Source: CAVPKN01 sp963832835 (GTDB taxonomy: Bacteria; Chlamydiota; Chlamydiia; Chlamydiales; JAAKFR01). Taken from it: 64,000 nt of DNA. The notes under the pieces are model-generated. The model was not told the origin of the DNA. It ran no database searches and saw only the letters and a program-made list of their open reading frames with translations. Below, piece by piece: positions 1 to 9,075 of the stretch. Position 1 is the stretch's first letter. Every line of letters begins with the position of its first letter. The stretch covers positions 1,364,001 to 1,428,000 of the forward strand of contig CAWHVD010000001.1 in the NCBI GenBank assembly GCA_963832835.1. Direction: 5' to 3'. The translations under genes and the position numbers were made by a program.

Positions 1-991
1 GGATGCCTGCTTTTTTGTAAGCAACGCCGGGACGAAAGATCGAGCGGATGGCTCGGCTGGCATACTCCAGGAGGGTCGGGGTATAATCTGTGGGCTCGGG
101 CAGGGTCACATGCGCATGGCCTCCAATTAGAGTGAAAACTTGCAACCAACTGGCCATGCTACCCTCTTCTCTCAGTTTTTCAGCGCCGCGGGCTGTATAC
201 GTGCAGATGGCTTCTAACAGGTGTTCTTGTGTCGTGACAGGCTGACCAAAAGAACGGGAGGTCATGATCGTTTGCTTGGGAGATGCCACTTCTTCAAGAT
301 CTGAGCAGGGAGTTCCTTGAAGCTCCCATACAGTCCGGAGTCCCGTAACACTGAGATTTTTTTTCACCCAGATGTCTGGCAAATCACGTAAGCTACCGGC
401 GGTGTGGATTCCTTTTGTTGCTAAATAGGAGGCGGTTTTGCGGCCAATGCCCCAGATCTCCACGGTGTCGAGTTGATCTAAAACAGCATTAAGCTCTTGG
501 CTGCTGGGGAAATAAACACCTTTGTGGACGGGATTTTTCTTGGCAATGTGATTAGCTACTTTTGCCAGTGTTTTGGTGGGGGCGATACCGATTGAGACGG
601 GAATCCCTGTCCATTGCAACACTTTTGCGCGTATCATGCGACAATGCTGCAAAGGCTTCCCACCGATATGTAAAAATGCCTCATCGATGGAATAGATTTC
701 GATATCAGGGGAAAGATTGGCCAGTGTCTGCATGACCCTATGTGAGAGGTCACCGTAAAGGGCAAAGTTGGAAGAGCAGATAGCGACATCATGCGTTTTA
801 AGGAAGTCCGCCCATTGAAAATAGGGAGCTCCCATGGGAATCCCTAGATCTTTGCTTTCTTGAGATCTTGCGATGATGCACCCATCGTTATTCGATAACA
901 CAACGACAGGACGACGGATTAATCTGGGATTAAAGAGTCTTTCACATGAGACAAAGAAATTGTTACAATCAACTAAGGCTATGAATGACAT
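1..991 (-). CDS. umuC: DNA polymerase V catalytic subunit UmuC (partial, C-terminus off the left edge)
   Basis: Y-family translesion polymerase that works with cleaved UmuD at stalled forks. About 330 codons are present. The start is ATG at 991, giving MSFIALVDCNNFFVSCERLF, the classic family N-terminus with the first metal-binding Asp. It continues through RRPVVVLSNNDGCIIARS and reaches RPGVAYKKAG close to position 1, a motif near the end of the little-finger domain. The start lies 23 bases inside the end of umuD, so the two are probably translationally coupled. I found no convincing SOS box. About 90 residues are missing beyond the edge. Confidence 0.95.
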   Translation of the reverse strand, partial: MSFIALVDCNNFFVSCERLFNPRLIRRPVVVLSNNDGCIIARSQESKDLGIPMGAPYFQWADFLKTHDVAICSSNFALYGDLSHRVMQTLANLSPDIEIYSIDEAFLHIGGKPLQHCRMIRAKVLQWTGIPVSIGIAPTKTLAKVANHIAKKNPVHKGVYFPSSQELNAVLDQLDTVEIWGIGRKTASYLATKGIHTAGSLRDLPDIWVKKNLSVTGLRTVWELQGTPCSDLEEVASPKQTIMTSRSFGQPVTTQEHLLEAICTYTARGAEKLREEGSMASWLQVFTLIGGHAHVTLPEPTDYTPTLLEYASRAIRSIFRPGVAYKKAGI

Positions 992-1361
992 ATGTCACCA
1001 CCCCCCAGACTTGAAAATCGGATTCCTCCGTCACCTCGATGCTCTGATAACGGGAATTTTCGGGTACAAGATAGATTCTTTTTTTCTCGATCTTTAGGCG
1101 CTTAACGGTAAACTCACCATTGAGCAAAGCAACTACAACCTTCCCATGATGAGCTGTGAGCGCCCGGTCAACGACCAGGATATCACCGGAGTACATGCCT
1201 GCCCCCTGCATCGAATCGCCATCGACACGCACAAAGAAGGTCGCTGCCGGATGGGTGACAAGCAGCTCATGCAGATCGAGGGGACGCTCGACATAATCGT
1301 CAGCAGGGGAGGGAAAGCCGGCTGGCACTCCCGCCTCAAAAAAGGGGACAAGTTTGGTCAT
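969..1361 (-). CDS. umuD: SOS mutagenesis protein UmuD (S24 self-cleaving LexA-like)
   Basis: About 130 residues, the usual UmuD length. It has the GDSMQGAGMYSGDILVVDR block with the catalytic Ser, and the Lys partner lies in the following GKVVVALLNGEFTVKRL strand. PAGFPSPADDYVERPLDL near the N-terminus matches the cleavage-site region of UmuD. I prefer ATG at 1361 over the in-frame GTG at 1370, because GTGAG upstream gives a plausible ribosome site for the ATG. It is first in the umuDC operon and overlaps umuC by 23 bases. Confidence 0.93.
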   Translation of the reverse strand: MTKLVPFFEAGVPAGFPSPADDYVERPLDLHELLVTHPAATFFVRVDGDSMQGAGMYSGDILVVDRALTAHHGKVVVALLNGEFTVKRLKIEKKRIYLVPENSRYQSIEVTEESDFQVWGVVTYVIHSLS

Positions 1362-1503
1362 AGATCTCACATATAATAGACGACTACGTTTGTGTAAAGA
1401 ACGATAATTTTTCTTATCAAATTGTATGTGTGTTATTTAGGGTCGCCTCGCGCTTGATTCTTATTAATATTTTTTAATGCCGTTGCTATGTTAATACAAC
1501 TAA

Positions 1504-2325
1504 TTAGAGGTAGTCGAAGTCGGTCCAGGGGCCTGTGCAGAAGCGGTGTTGTGCTTTGAGGTGCTCGAGGATTGCGTGATCCTCAGCATCCAAAGAGAAA
1601 TCAAAAATGTCGAGATTTTCTTCTAAATGTTGCTGTGTGCTTGCCTTGGGGATGACAGAGATATTTTGTTCAACAAGCCAGCGTAGGCAGATCTGTGCGG
1701 GTGTCTTATGGTATTTAGCTCCGATGTGTTCGAAGATGGGATCGGTGTGCAAGGCCCCCTTCCCTAAGGAGCGGAAGGACATGAGGTGCACGTGGTGCCT
1801 GCGACAAAAGGTGAGCAACTCTTTTTGATTCAGATAGGGGTGGAATTCCACTTGATTAACGGAAACAGTGAGGTTTTGATCGAAAAGATCTTGGAGATGG
1901 CGCGTGGTGAAGTTGCTGACACCCACTGCTCGGATTTTTTGCCGGTCGACCAGCCGGAGTGCTTGATGGATGGCCCCGCCGATATCACATGAACGATCGG
2001 GCCAATGGAGAAGGTAGAGGTCCAGGTAGTCGGTTCCAAGCTCCTTTAGGGTCTGGTCACATGCTTGTTCCAGGGTCTTGTGCTCGAGCTGTGCGAGGCT
2101 AAATTTGGAAGTTAAGAAGAGCTGCCGCCTATCGAAACCGGTAATCCCTTTATGGATCGCAGCGTGATTTTCATAAATTGCAGCTGTATCGATGTGGCGG
2201 TAGCCTAGATCTAAAGCAGCGCGTATCACCCGGATACATTCCATTCCTTTGAGCCTCCATGTCCCTAAGCCAACTAGCGGCAATGAAACTGCAGTTTTGA
2301 TCGATATTTCAGGAATGTTTTGCAT
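1504..2325 (-). CDS. Aldo/keto reductase
   Basis: NADPH-dependent carbonyl reductase of the AKR superfamily, 273 residues (typical length). The catalytic tetrad is visible: Asp46 and Tyr51 in HIDTAAIYEN, Lys74 in LTSKF and His107 in LLHWPD. GVSNF and the C-terminal SVIPKAS cofactor-binding segment are also present. The sequence resembles the DkgA/2,5-diketo-D-gluconate reductase branch, but substrate cannot be inferred. It ends 12 bases after the neighbouring exporter gene starts its own downstream end, same strand, so the two may be co-transcribed. Confidence 0.9.
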   Translation of the reverse strand: MQNIPEISIKTAVSLPLVGLGTWRLKGMECIRVIRAALDLGYRHIDTAAIYENHAAIHKGITGFDRRQLFLTSKFSLAQLEHKTLEQACDQTLKELGTDYLDLYLLHWPDRSCDIGGAIHQALRLVDRQKIRAVGVSNFTTRHLQDLFDQNLTVSVNQVEFHPYLNQKELLTFCRRHHVHLMSFRSLGKGALHTDPIFEHIGAKYHKTPAQICLRWLVEQNISVIPKASTQQHLEENLDIFDFSLDAEDHAILEHLKAQHRFCTGPWTDFDYL

Positions 2326-2337
2326 GGCCTACAAGTA

Positions 2338-3846
2338 TTATGTGGCGGGCCTTTTATAGAAAAGGACAATTACGCTGAGAGCGACAAATAGCCAGGCATA
2401 CAAATAATAAATATCAGCAAGGGCGAGCGTAGAGGCATGATTGATAAGCATCTCGTAGCTAAGTCCGTAGCTTTTGGGAATAGAATGGGTAATTTCCTCA
2501 AAAGGTGCTATGAGATCAGTGAAAAAGGGGTTAAACGCATTTGTGCGCGCTGTGAGCCGGGTTTGGTAAAAGGCTTCGCGAAACTCCCATAAGGTGATGG
2601 CCATGGAGACCCCTAATCCCACAAAGAGCATCCGTACAAAAGAGAAAAAGGAGATGACGCCGGTTAAGCGATCAGGGGATGCTCCTTGGACAGCCAAAAG
2701 AGAGTTGGGAATGGTAAAAAAAGCAAAGCCGATTCCTTGTACTAAACGGGGAATGGCCAAATGCCAAAAAGAGGTATAGACATTGATATGGCTCAACCAA
2801 AAAAACGTGCAGGCAAAAAGAACAAAACTACTGATCACCCAAATGCGCAGATCGAGAAGGCCCACAAAACGGCCCAGTAAAGGAAAAAAGATTAAAGGAA
2901 AAATGCCTACCGGAGACAATGTCAGTCCTGCCCAGCCCGGAGTGTAGCCGAGGACCTCTTGCACCCAAAGCGAGTCGAGCACAAAGCTTGAAAACAAGAT
3001 TCCCATCCCTAATCCTGTGGTCAACGCAGGAAGGCAAAAATTTCTTTTTTTGAGCAGTGCAAGGTTGATAAAGGGATCGGGGTGATAGAGCTCCCAGATG
3101 ATAAAAAGGATCAGGGCAATGAAGGCGATAATGAATAAAGTTGTAATGAATGTGGAACGGAACCAGTCATCGATGTTCCAACGATTCATGGCCATTTGAG
3201 TAAGTCCTACCCATGTAAACAGCAGGATCATTCCCAATCTGTCAATTGGTGTGGTAGGAGGGGCATGTTTCTCTTCTTTTAAAAGGATCCAGACTATGGC
3301 AAGACTGAGGATACAGACAGGTACGTTGAGAAAAAACATCCAAGGCCAATGATTATCTGATAGCCAACCGCCGATCATGGGACCCATGGCAGGCCCGACC
3401 ATCACAAAAAATCCCCAAAAACCAACAGCGATACTCCTTTTGTCTTGGGGGAAATTATTGATGATCAAGGCGAGTGAAACGGGGGTGAGGAAGCCGGCAG
3501 CCATTCCCTGAAATACGCGCCAGACAATTAAGAGCTCGAAGTCTCTGGATAACCCGGACAGCAAGGAGGCAAACATAAAGACAATTAAGGCTCCCATAAA
3601 CAGACGATAGTCGTTTATACGGCGAGAGAGGTATCCTGAAATGGGGACACAGATAGTGCTTGCTGTCGAAAAAACAGTGATGATCCACGTCCCTACATCT
3701 TCACGCACACCCAGCTCGCCGGCAATAGTAGGGATGGCGACATTGACGATAAATCCATCCAGTGAGGTCAAAAATGCAGCGAGTGCGATTGCTGTGAGCA
3801 AGAAATAGAGCTGAAAACCTTCTAGTTGATTGTGTGAATTCATCAT
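2338..3846 (-). CDS. EmrB/QacA-type MFS multidrug exporter (DHA2, 14 TM)
   Basis: About 502 residues with roughly 14 hydrophobic segments. The DHA2 hallmarks are present: LDGFIVNVAIPTIAGELG in TM1, WRVFQGMAAGFLTPVSLALI in TM4 and GPAMGPMIGGWL in TM5 (motif C). Likely a proton-driven drug exporter in the inner membrane. ATG at 3846 (or 3843) is preferred over a TTG at 3879 that would add a poly-Phe stretch. It diverges from the HlyD-like gene at 3887 across 40 bases containing a run of ten A, so the two promoters must be compact or overlapping. The adjacent adaptor gene could also serve this pump, as in EmrAB. Confidence 0.9.
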   Translation of the reverse strand: MMNSHNQLEGFQLYFLLTAIALAAFLTSLDGFIVNVAIPTIAGELGVREDVGTWIITVFSTASTICVPISGYLSRRINDYRLFMGALIVFMFASLLSGLSRDFELLIVWRVFQGMAAGFLTPVSLALIINNFPQDKRSIAVGFWGFFVMVGPAMGPMIGGWLSDNHWPWMFFLNVPVCILSLAIVWILLKEEKHAPPTTPIDRLGMILLFTWVGLTQMAMNRWNIDDWFRSTFITTLFIIAFIALILFIIWELYHPDPFINLALLKKRNFCLPALTTGLGMGILFSSFVLDSLWVQEVLGYTPGWAGLTLSPVGIFPLIFFPLLGRFVGLLDLRIWVISSFVLFACTFFWLSHINVYTSFWHLAIPRLVQGIGFAFFTIPNSLLAVQGASPDRLTGVISFFSFVRMLFVGLGVSMAITLWEFREAFYQTRLTARTNAFNPFFTDLIAPFEEITHSIPKSYGLSYEMLINHASTLALADIYYLYAWLFVALSVIVLFYKRPAT

Positions 3847-3886
3847 TCGAGATATAAGCAAAAAAAAAAATACACACAATGCTGAT

Positions 3887-4744
3887 ATGAAAAAAAAATT
3901 ATTGCTTTCCTTAATAATAGGCGCTGTCCTCGTATTAGCCGCGTTGGCGTATTTCTATTTTCGCAACCAAGAGGAAGACAAAGAACTGGTGCTCTATGGA
4001 AATGTGGATGTACGCCAAGTAGATATTGGATTTCGGGTGACGGGTAAGGTGCAGGAGCTCTTGTTTGAAGAGGGCGACGTGGTCTGTCCCGGGCAGTTGC
4101 TTGCCCGTTTAGACTGCACGCCTTACACCAGCCAGCTATTACAAGCTGAGGCGCAGGCAGCATCGATCCAAGCGAACCTAACCAATTCCGAAATCCTTCT
4201 AAAGAGACGTCAAGAATTAATTGGTGTCGAGGGTGTTTCACAAGAAAATGTCGATGACGCTCTTGCCAATCGGAATATGTTGCAAGCCAATTTAGCTGCA
4301 GCCCAAGCGTCAGTTGCCGTAGCGCAAGATAATGTAGCCTACACGGAAGCATTTGCGCCCACGGAGGGGGTCATTTTAACTCGCATCCGAGAGCCGGGAA
4401 CTGTGGTTAACGTAGCAGATCCTGTGTACACTATTTCTGTCTCTTCTCCTGTTTGGGTGAGAGCCTTTGTTAGCGAGCCCGATTTGGGGCGTGTTTTCTT
4501 CGGGATGGAGGCCAAGATTTATACGGATACTGAGCATGCCCCTGTTTATACCGGGAGGGTAGGGTTTATCTCGCCTGTGGCAGAATTTACTCCCAAAACA
4601 GTCCAGACGACACAACTGCGCACGGATTTAGTCTACCGGCTGCGTATCTATGTCGATAATCCGGGCGGCATCCTCAAGCAGGGAATGCCCGTTACGGTAA
4701 GGCTTGCAATTATTGACGAGCCGACGGAGTATCATTGTCGGTGA
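3887..4744 (+). CDS. HlyD/YbhG-like periplasmic adaptor
   Basis: 285 residues: one N-terminal membrane anchor (KKKLLLSLIIGAVLVLAAL), then a biotinyl-lipoyl half (GNVDVRQVDIGFRVTGKVQ, EGDVVCPGQLLARLD), a helical hairpin (about 75-150) and a second beta half (FAPTEGVILTRIREPGTVV). It should bridge the inner-membrane ABC transporter to the TolC-like channel. ATG at 3887 starts directly at the anchor and is preferred over an upstream ATG at 3830 that lies inside the divergent gene. The TGA overlaps the next gene's GTG start as GTGA. Confidence 0.92.
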   Translation: MKKKLLLSLIIGAVLVLAALAYFYFRNQEEDKELVLYGNVDVRQVDIGFRVTGKVQELLFEEGDVVCPGQLLARLDCTPYTSQLLQAEAQAASIQANLTNSEILLKRRQELIGVEGVSQENVDDALANRNMLQANLAAAQASVAVAQDNVAYTEAFAPTEGVILTRIREPGTVVNVADPVYTISVSSPVWVRAFVSEPDLGRVFFGMEAKIYTDTEHAPVYTGRVGFISPVAEFTPKTVQTTQLRTDLVYRLRIYVDNPGGILKQGMPVTVRLAIIDEPTEYHCR

Positions 4745-6429
4745 AAGAGGCTCTGGTCGACATCCAAGACCTTTCGAAAGTCTTTGTGCCTGGTACACCT
4801 GCTGCACTGCAGCATCTTTCCGTTTCTATAGCCGAGGGTCAAATTGTCGGTTTGGTCGGACCCGACGGTGCTGGAAAAACAACTTTGATACGCCTCCTGG
4901 CGGCCCTCCTCTTACCAACAACCGGTTCCATCCATATTGCTGGTAAAAATACCGTGCAAGATGCCGAAGCGATCCATGCGCTCTCAGGCTATATGCCCCA
5001 AAAATTTGGCCTCTACGAAGATTTGTCTGTTGTCCAGAATTTAAATCTCTATGCCGATTTAAAGGGGGTAGCTGAAGAAGAGAAAAAGGATACATTTGCA
5101 AAACTGTTGGAATTTACAGGCCTTTTCCCCTTCCAAAACCGACTTGCGAAAAACTTATCCGGAGGAATGAAACAGAAATTAGGACTTGCTTGTGCACTAC
5201 TTAAAAAACCCTCTTTGCTTCTTCTCGATGAGCCCAGTGTGGGTGTCGATCCCATTTCACGCCGGGAGCTCTGGAAAATGGTCTATGTACTCTTAGAAGA
5301 GGGGATTTCCGTGGTATGGAGCACCGCATACTTGGATGAAGCTGAAAAATGTGACACTGTTTTACTCCTCAATGAGGGTAAACTTCTGTACAAAGGAGAT
5401 CCTAAAGATTTAACTCAGCGAGTCGAGGGGAGAGTCTATCTCAAAGCCGGTACGGTCAATACAAGTCACCGAGCTGAGTTGGCGTGCATGTTGAATGATG
5501 AGCGTGTGCTCGATGGTGTGATCCAAGGCAAAGATATTCGTCTGGTCATCCAAAAAGATGAGCAGCCTCCAGATGGGCTTAATCCCACAACACCTCGTTT
5601 TGAGGACGCTTTCATCGACATGTTGGGTGGTGGCCCTGGAGGGCACTCCGAGCTTGCTGCCAGAAGAGCTGCTGTTCCTTGCCAACATGAAAAGGTGATT
5701 ACTGCAAAGCAGCTTACCAAACAATTCGGCACCTTCACTGCAGTGGATCATATTAACATAGAAATAGAGCGCGGCGAAGTATTTGGCCTATTGGGACCCA
5801 ATGGTGCTGGCAAATCAACGACCTTCAAAATGCTCTGCGGCCTTTTAAGGCCCTCATTTGGCAAAGCGTTGATCAATGGTCTCGATTTGCAGAAAGCACC
5901 AGGGCTTGCCCGTTCCCAGATAGGATACATGGCTCAAAAATTTTCGCTGTATGGACATATCAGCGTATTCCAAAATCTTCAATTTTTCTCAGGTATTTAC
6001 AATCTATCGGGTAAAAAACAAACAGACGTTATCGACCAAATGGTCGAAATTTTTGATCTCAGGGACTATCTTAACGTCTCTGCTGAACTGTTGCCGCTTG
6101 GCTTTAAGCAACGGTTATCTTTGGCGTGCGCGACCATGCATGATCCATCCATACTCTTTTTAGATGAACCCACCTCTGGTGTCGATCCGATCATCCGCCG
6201 CGAGTTTTGGAACCACATCAACGCTCTTGTTGAAAAAGGTGTGACAGTGATGGTGACCACCCATTTTATGGATGAGGCCGAATACTGTGACCGGATTGCT
6301 CTGATTTATGGTGGAAAAGTGATCAATATGGATTCTCCAGATGCCTTAAAAGCCAAAGCGAGCACTCCTGAACATCCGAACCCTACGCTCGAAGAAACCT
6401 TTATCAAATTGATTGAGGGCGAGGAATGA
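4741..6429 (+). CDS. ABC transporter, fused double ATPase (YbhF-like)
   Basis: About 562 residues holding two ABC ATPase domains in tandem. Domain 1 has Walker A GPDGAGKTT, signature LSGGMKQKLGLA and Walker B LLLLDEPSVGVDP. Domain 2 has GPNGAGKST, a weakened signature LPLGFKQRLSLA and ILFLDEPTSGVDP. The signature of domain 2 departs from LSGGQ, so the two sites may not be equal. It powers export by the two ABC-2 permeases. The GTG at 4741 overlaps the adaptor's stop and is preferred over a TTG six bases earlier. The stop overlaps the next gene's start. Confidence 0.93.
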   Translation: MKEALVDIQDLSKVFVPGTPAALQHLSVSIAEGQIVGLVGPDGAGKTTLIRLLAALLLPTTGSIHIAGKNTVQDAEAIHALSGYMPQKFGLYEDLSVVQNLNLYADLKGVAEEEKKDTFAKLLEFTGLFPFQNRLAKNLSGGMKQKLGLACALLKKPSLLLLDEPSVGVDPISRRELWKMVYVLLEEGISVVWSTAYLDEAEKCDTVLLLNEGKLLYKGDPKDLTQRVEGRVYLKAGTVNTSHRAELACMLNDERVLDGVIQGKDIRLVIQKDEQPPDGLNPTTPRFEDAFIDMLGGGPGGHSELAARRAAVPCQHEKVITAKQLTKQFGTFTAVDHINIEIERGEVFGLLGPNGAGKSTTFKMLCGLLRPSFGKALINGLDLQKAPGLARSQIGYMAQKFSLYGHISVFQNLQFFSGIYNLSGKKQTDVIDQMVEIFDLRDYLNVSAELLPLGFKQRLSLACATMHDPSILFLDEPTSGVDPIIRREFWNHINALVEKGVTVMVTTHFMDEAEYCDRIALIYGGKVINMDSPDALKAKASTPEHPNPTLEETFIKLIEGEE

Positions 6430-7544
6430 AATACAGAAGACTGAAAGCGCTTATGGTAAAGGAAGCGCTGCAGATTGTGCGCGATCCAAGCTCAATCCTC
6501 ATCAGCGTGGTCCTTCCTCTATTTCTCATGTTTATATATGCCTATGGAGTCTCTCTAGACTTGAACCACCTGCGCATAGGTCTTGTATTAGAAGATACGG
6601 CTCCCGATGCGATCAGCTTTGCCCAGTCGCTTTATGCCTCTCCTTATTTTGATGTGCGTATTGTCCGTGACTACCGTGAGTTATTGGAGGATCTGGAACG
6701 AGGAGATATCCGCGGATTTGCCGTTGTGCCACAATATTTCAGCCAGTTTCGCCATCGGAAAGACACGATTGCCCCTATCCAGGTCATTGCAGATGGCAGC
6801 GAACCGAACACGGCCAACTTTGTCCAGAACTACATGCAAGGTGCCTTTCAAGTTTGGCTCCAGCAGGAAACCATTACGGGTGGGGAAAATCTGCTTGCGC
6901 AAGTGAGGCCACAGACGCGCTATTGGTACAACGAAGAGCTCGAAAGCCGTAACTTCCTGCTTCCGGGATCTCTTGCCATCATCATGACTCTGATCGGTAC
7001 TCTGCTCACTGCCCTGGTGGTTGCACGCGAGTGGGAAAGGGGAACCATGGAGGCGTTGATTTCGACTCCCATCACCCGAGGCGAGCTGATTTTTGGAAAA
7101 CTGATTCCCTATTTTTTTTTAGGCCTTCTATCGATGACCCTCTGTGTGGTAATTACTGTGTTTTTCTTTCACGTTCCTTTCAGAGGGTCGTATTGGCTTC
7201 TAGGGCTTGTCTCCAGTACATTTTTATTCTGCTCATTAGGCTTAGGTTTCATGATCTCAACTCTTGCCCGTGATCAACTAGTCGCTTATCAAGTCTCGAT
7301 CGTGACCGGATTTTTACCCGCATACATCCTCTCAGGATTCCTTTTTGAGATCTCCAGTATGCCAATAGTGATCCAATGGATCACCTACCTAATACCTGCC
7401 CGCTATTTCGTTCAGGGTCTCCAGACTCTTTTCCTCGTAGGTGACATTTGGAGTCTATTGTCCATTAACATGATTGCCCTGATGCTCATTGGTATGCTCT
7501 TTTTTGGGATTGCCATCCGCAAAACCGTCAAACGGCTCGACTAA
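6426..7544 (+). CDS. ABC-2 type permease (YbhS-like)
   Basis: 372 residues: N-terminal TM (SILISVVLPLFLMFIYAYGV), a long extracytoplasmic domain (about 45-170), then five to six TM segments, with the ABC-2 motif VAREWERGTMEALISTPITR before them. It pairs with the ATPase gene that it overlaps by ATGA. In E. coli-type loci ybhR follows directly. Here the second permease lies 4.2 kb downstream beyond an insertion, so this gene is the last of the first half of the split operon. Confidence 0.92.
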   Translation: MKYRRLKALMVKEALQIVRDPSSILISVVLPLFLMFIYAYGVSLDLNHLRIGLVLEDTAPDAISFAQSLYASPYFDVRIVRDYRELLEDLERGDIRGFAVVPQYFSQFRHRKDTIAPIQVIADGSEPNTANFVQNYMQGAFQVWLQQETITGGENLLAQVRPQTRYWYNEELESRNFLLPGSLAIIMTLIGTLLTALVVAREWERGTMEALISTPITRGELIFGKLIPYFFLGLLSMTLCVVITVFFFHVPFRGSYWLLGLVSSTFLFCSLGLGFMISTLARDQLVAYQVSIVTGFLPAYILSGFLFEISSMPIVIQWITYLIPARYFVQGLQTLFLVGDIWSLLSINMIALMLIGMLFFGIAIRKTVKRLD

Positions 7545-7557
7545 ATTTATGTAGGCA

Positions 7558-8847
7558 TTATGATATTTGGTATAAACTTTTAATCTCTCTTACGGCGATT
7601 ACACCTTCTGTTAAATAACCTGTTTCTCGTGTGGAAGTGACCCTGAGAGTATTGGATTCAAAACCTACAACGGCAGGTTTACGCCAGTCGCCTGTTTGAT
7701 ATGCCTCAAATGTTTCGATGCATCGGGTGTGAATTTGGGGATCCTTAAGACATCTGGGTGGATTAGTCAGTCTGCCAAATAACTCCTCGCCGGTGGAGGC
7801 ACGCACCATTAAACAGAGTAGAGCTGCTTCTAGAGCATGTGCCATACGGAAACCTGTATCTCCAATCAACATTGATTGGGTTTTCTTAGGATCAGGATAT
7901 TGAAAGAACTGGCTGTAATTTTTTGCTAAACTATCTGGAATGACTTTGGTGCTGACAAGTACCCAGCGACCCCCACAACAATTCTTGAGTAAAGGCTTGA
8001 TTTTCTCTGAGAAGCCTCCTTTCGGATTGCCGCTAATTTCTTCAAGGATTTCGATGTCAAAAGCTTTCACCGTTCCGTTAACACGGACTTCCTCAGGAAT
8101 GTATAAAAGAGCGTAATTCTCTCGGTAAGATTCTCCAAAATAAGGATCGTATGCATCCCAATCCACTTCTTGAGATTTGGGAACAATATCGGCTACCTCT
8201 ACTGTCCAAATTTTCCATGCCTCTGCCTCTGCCCCATAAACTTTGCCTTTAACAATCGATGGAATGAAAGCTGTACGTGCAATTGAAAGAGGAGCGTGTA
8301 TCCCATCTGTGTCAGCCCTGAATGCTTTTAGGGGTCGTAAAGAAATAACTTCTGTATTTGGACTGGCTACGACTTGGCTCAATCGATCCTCCTCCTCGCC
8401 CTTCCCGATTTGGGAATGGTGCTTCTCTCTCGGATGCGAGCTACACTCGCTTCGATTGGGCTTTGTCTCGCAGAGTCCAAATGCGGAAGTTATTTCTTTA
8501 CGAGCCCTTAGCTTAAGAACGGGCGTCTTATTTTCTCCAATGATGGGTTTCTCATTTTCGATGCGACAACCTCTTTGCTGGCACATTTTCACTGCACTGG
8601 TAATACCCACGATCAGCAAGAGAGCTCCCCCCTCACCACCGGCTGCCATCATGATGATTGATTGCATCTGGCTCAATTGACTGAGAGACCCGACCTGCAG
8701 ATAGCCACCCGCTCCAATCCCTGCAGTCACTAATCCACCAATTGCTAAGATGATAGTGATTGCGCATCCAATGATTTTTTCTTCAGAAGGTTCTGTGTTT
8801 AGGTGTATTATCGGGGAGAGTTTCTCTGTTGTAATCCTGGCAGCCAT
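7558..8847 (-). CDS. Inc-like membrane protein with a diverged copy of the DGR-target C-terminal domain
   Basis: 429 residues. Two hydrophobic segments (about 26-48 and 62-84) near the N-terminus form a bilobed domain of the kind seen in chlamydial inclusion-membrane proteins. Residues about 113-173 are an in-frame copy of a repeat also found inside the 2999-residue protein. The C-terminal part (about 280-420: GGRWVLVSTKVIPDS, AHALEAALLCLM, then HTRCIETFEAYQTGDW) lines up with the C-terminal domain of the DGR targets at 15891 and 19769 (WVLMPRDVIPGS, QAIEAAVCMLM, FTRCEESVKGYQ). It lacks a recognisable variable repeat. Function unknown. It interrupts the export operon. Confidence 0.75.
   Translation of the reverse strand: MAARITTEKLSPIIHLNTEPSEEKIIGCAITIILAIGGLVTAGIGAGGYLQVGSLSQLSQMQSIIMMAAGGEGGALLLIVGITSAVKMCQQRGCRIENEKPIIGENKTPVLKLRARKEITSAFGLCETKPNRSECSSHPREKHHSQIGKGEEEDRLSQVVASPNTEVISLRPLKAFRADTDGIHAPLSIARTAFIPSIVKGKVYGAEAEAWKIWTVEVADIVPKSQEVDWDAYDPYFGESYRENYALLYIPEEVRVNGTVKAFDIEILEEISGNPKGGFSEKIKPLLKNCCGGRWVLVSTKVIPDSLAKNYSQFFQYPDPKKTQSMLIGDTGFRMAHALEAALLCLMVRASTGEELFGRLTNPPRCLKDPQIHTRCIETFEAYQTGDWRKPAVVGFESNTLRVTSTRETGYLTEGVIAVREIKSLYQIS
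8329..8511 (-). repeat. In-frame palindromic repeat element, copy 1
   Basis: About 183 bp with terminal inverted arms of roughly 36 bases beginning GGGCTCGTAAAGAAATAACT (one end has lost a base). It is open in the host gene's frame and encodes residues about 113-173, beginning LRARKEITSAFGLCETKPNR. It is also open on the opposite strand. A second copy with the same orientation and frame lies at 32860-33042. Confidence 0.88.
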
Positions 8848-8867
8848 AGATTTGCATCCTAAAAATT

Positions 8868-8982
8868 GTAACTATTCAGGTAATCCAGCTTTTCGGTTAA
8901 AAGCTTCCCTGTGGTGACTATCCACTCCCAGCTTGGCAAAGTGGGCCTGCCTTAAAGATTCTGCTGGCTCGTGAATAGTCAC
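8868..8982 (+). repeat. Small inverted-end repeat, family 2, copy 1
   Basis: About 115 bp running from GTAACTATTCAGGTAATCC to GCTCGTGAATAGTCAC; the outer bases (GTAACTATTCA / TGAATAGTCAC) are inverted repeats. It faces the copy at 10274-10389 in the opposite direction, and the ATPase gene lies between them. Confidence 0.88.
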
Positions 8983-9075
8983 TAAAAATTTTATGAAATT
9001 GTAGCTGATAGACTGTTAATTAACCAATTAAACTTAAATAAAGATGTTATTTTTACGGATGAGTTTGAATATTTA

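Noticed and set aside
1360..1503. SOS box upstream of umuD
   Set aside because: No LexA-type palindrome could be recognised; chlamydia-like LexA sites are not known to me.
8243..8680. Plus-strand ORF antisense to the Inc-like gene
   Set aside because: Its openness comes from the palindromic repeat being stop-free on both strands; no ribosome site and no independent support.
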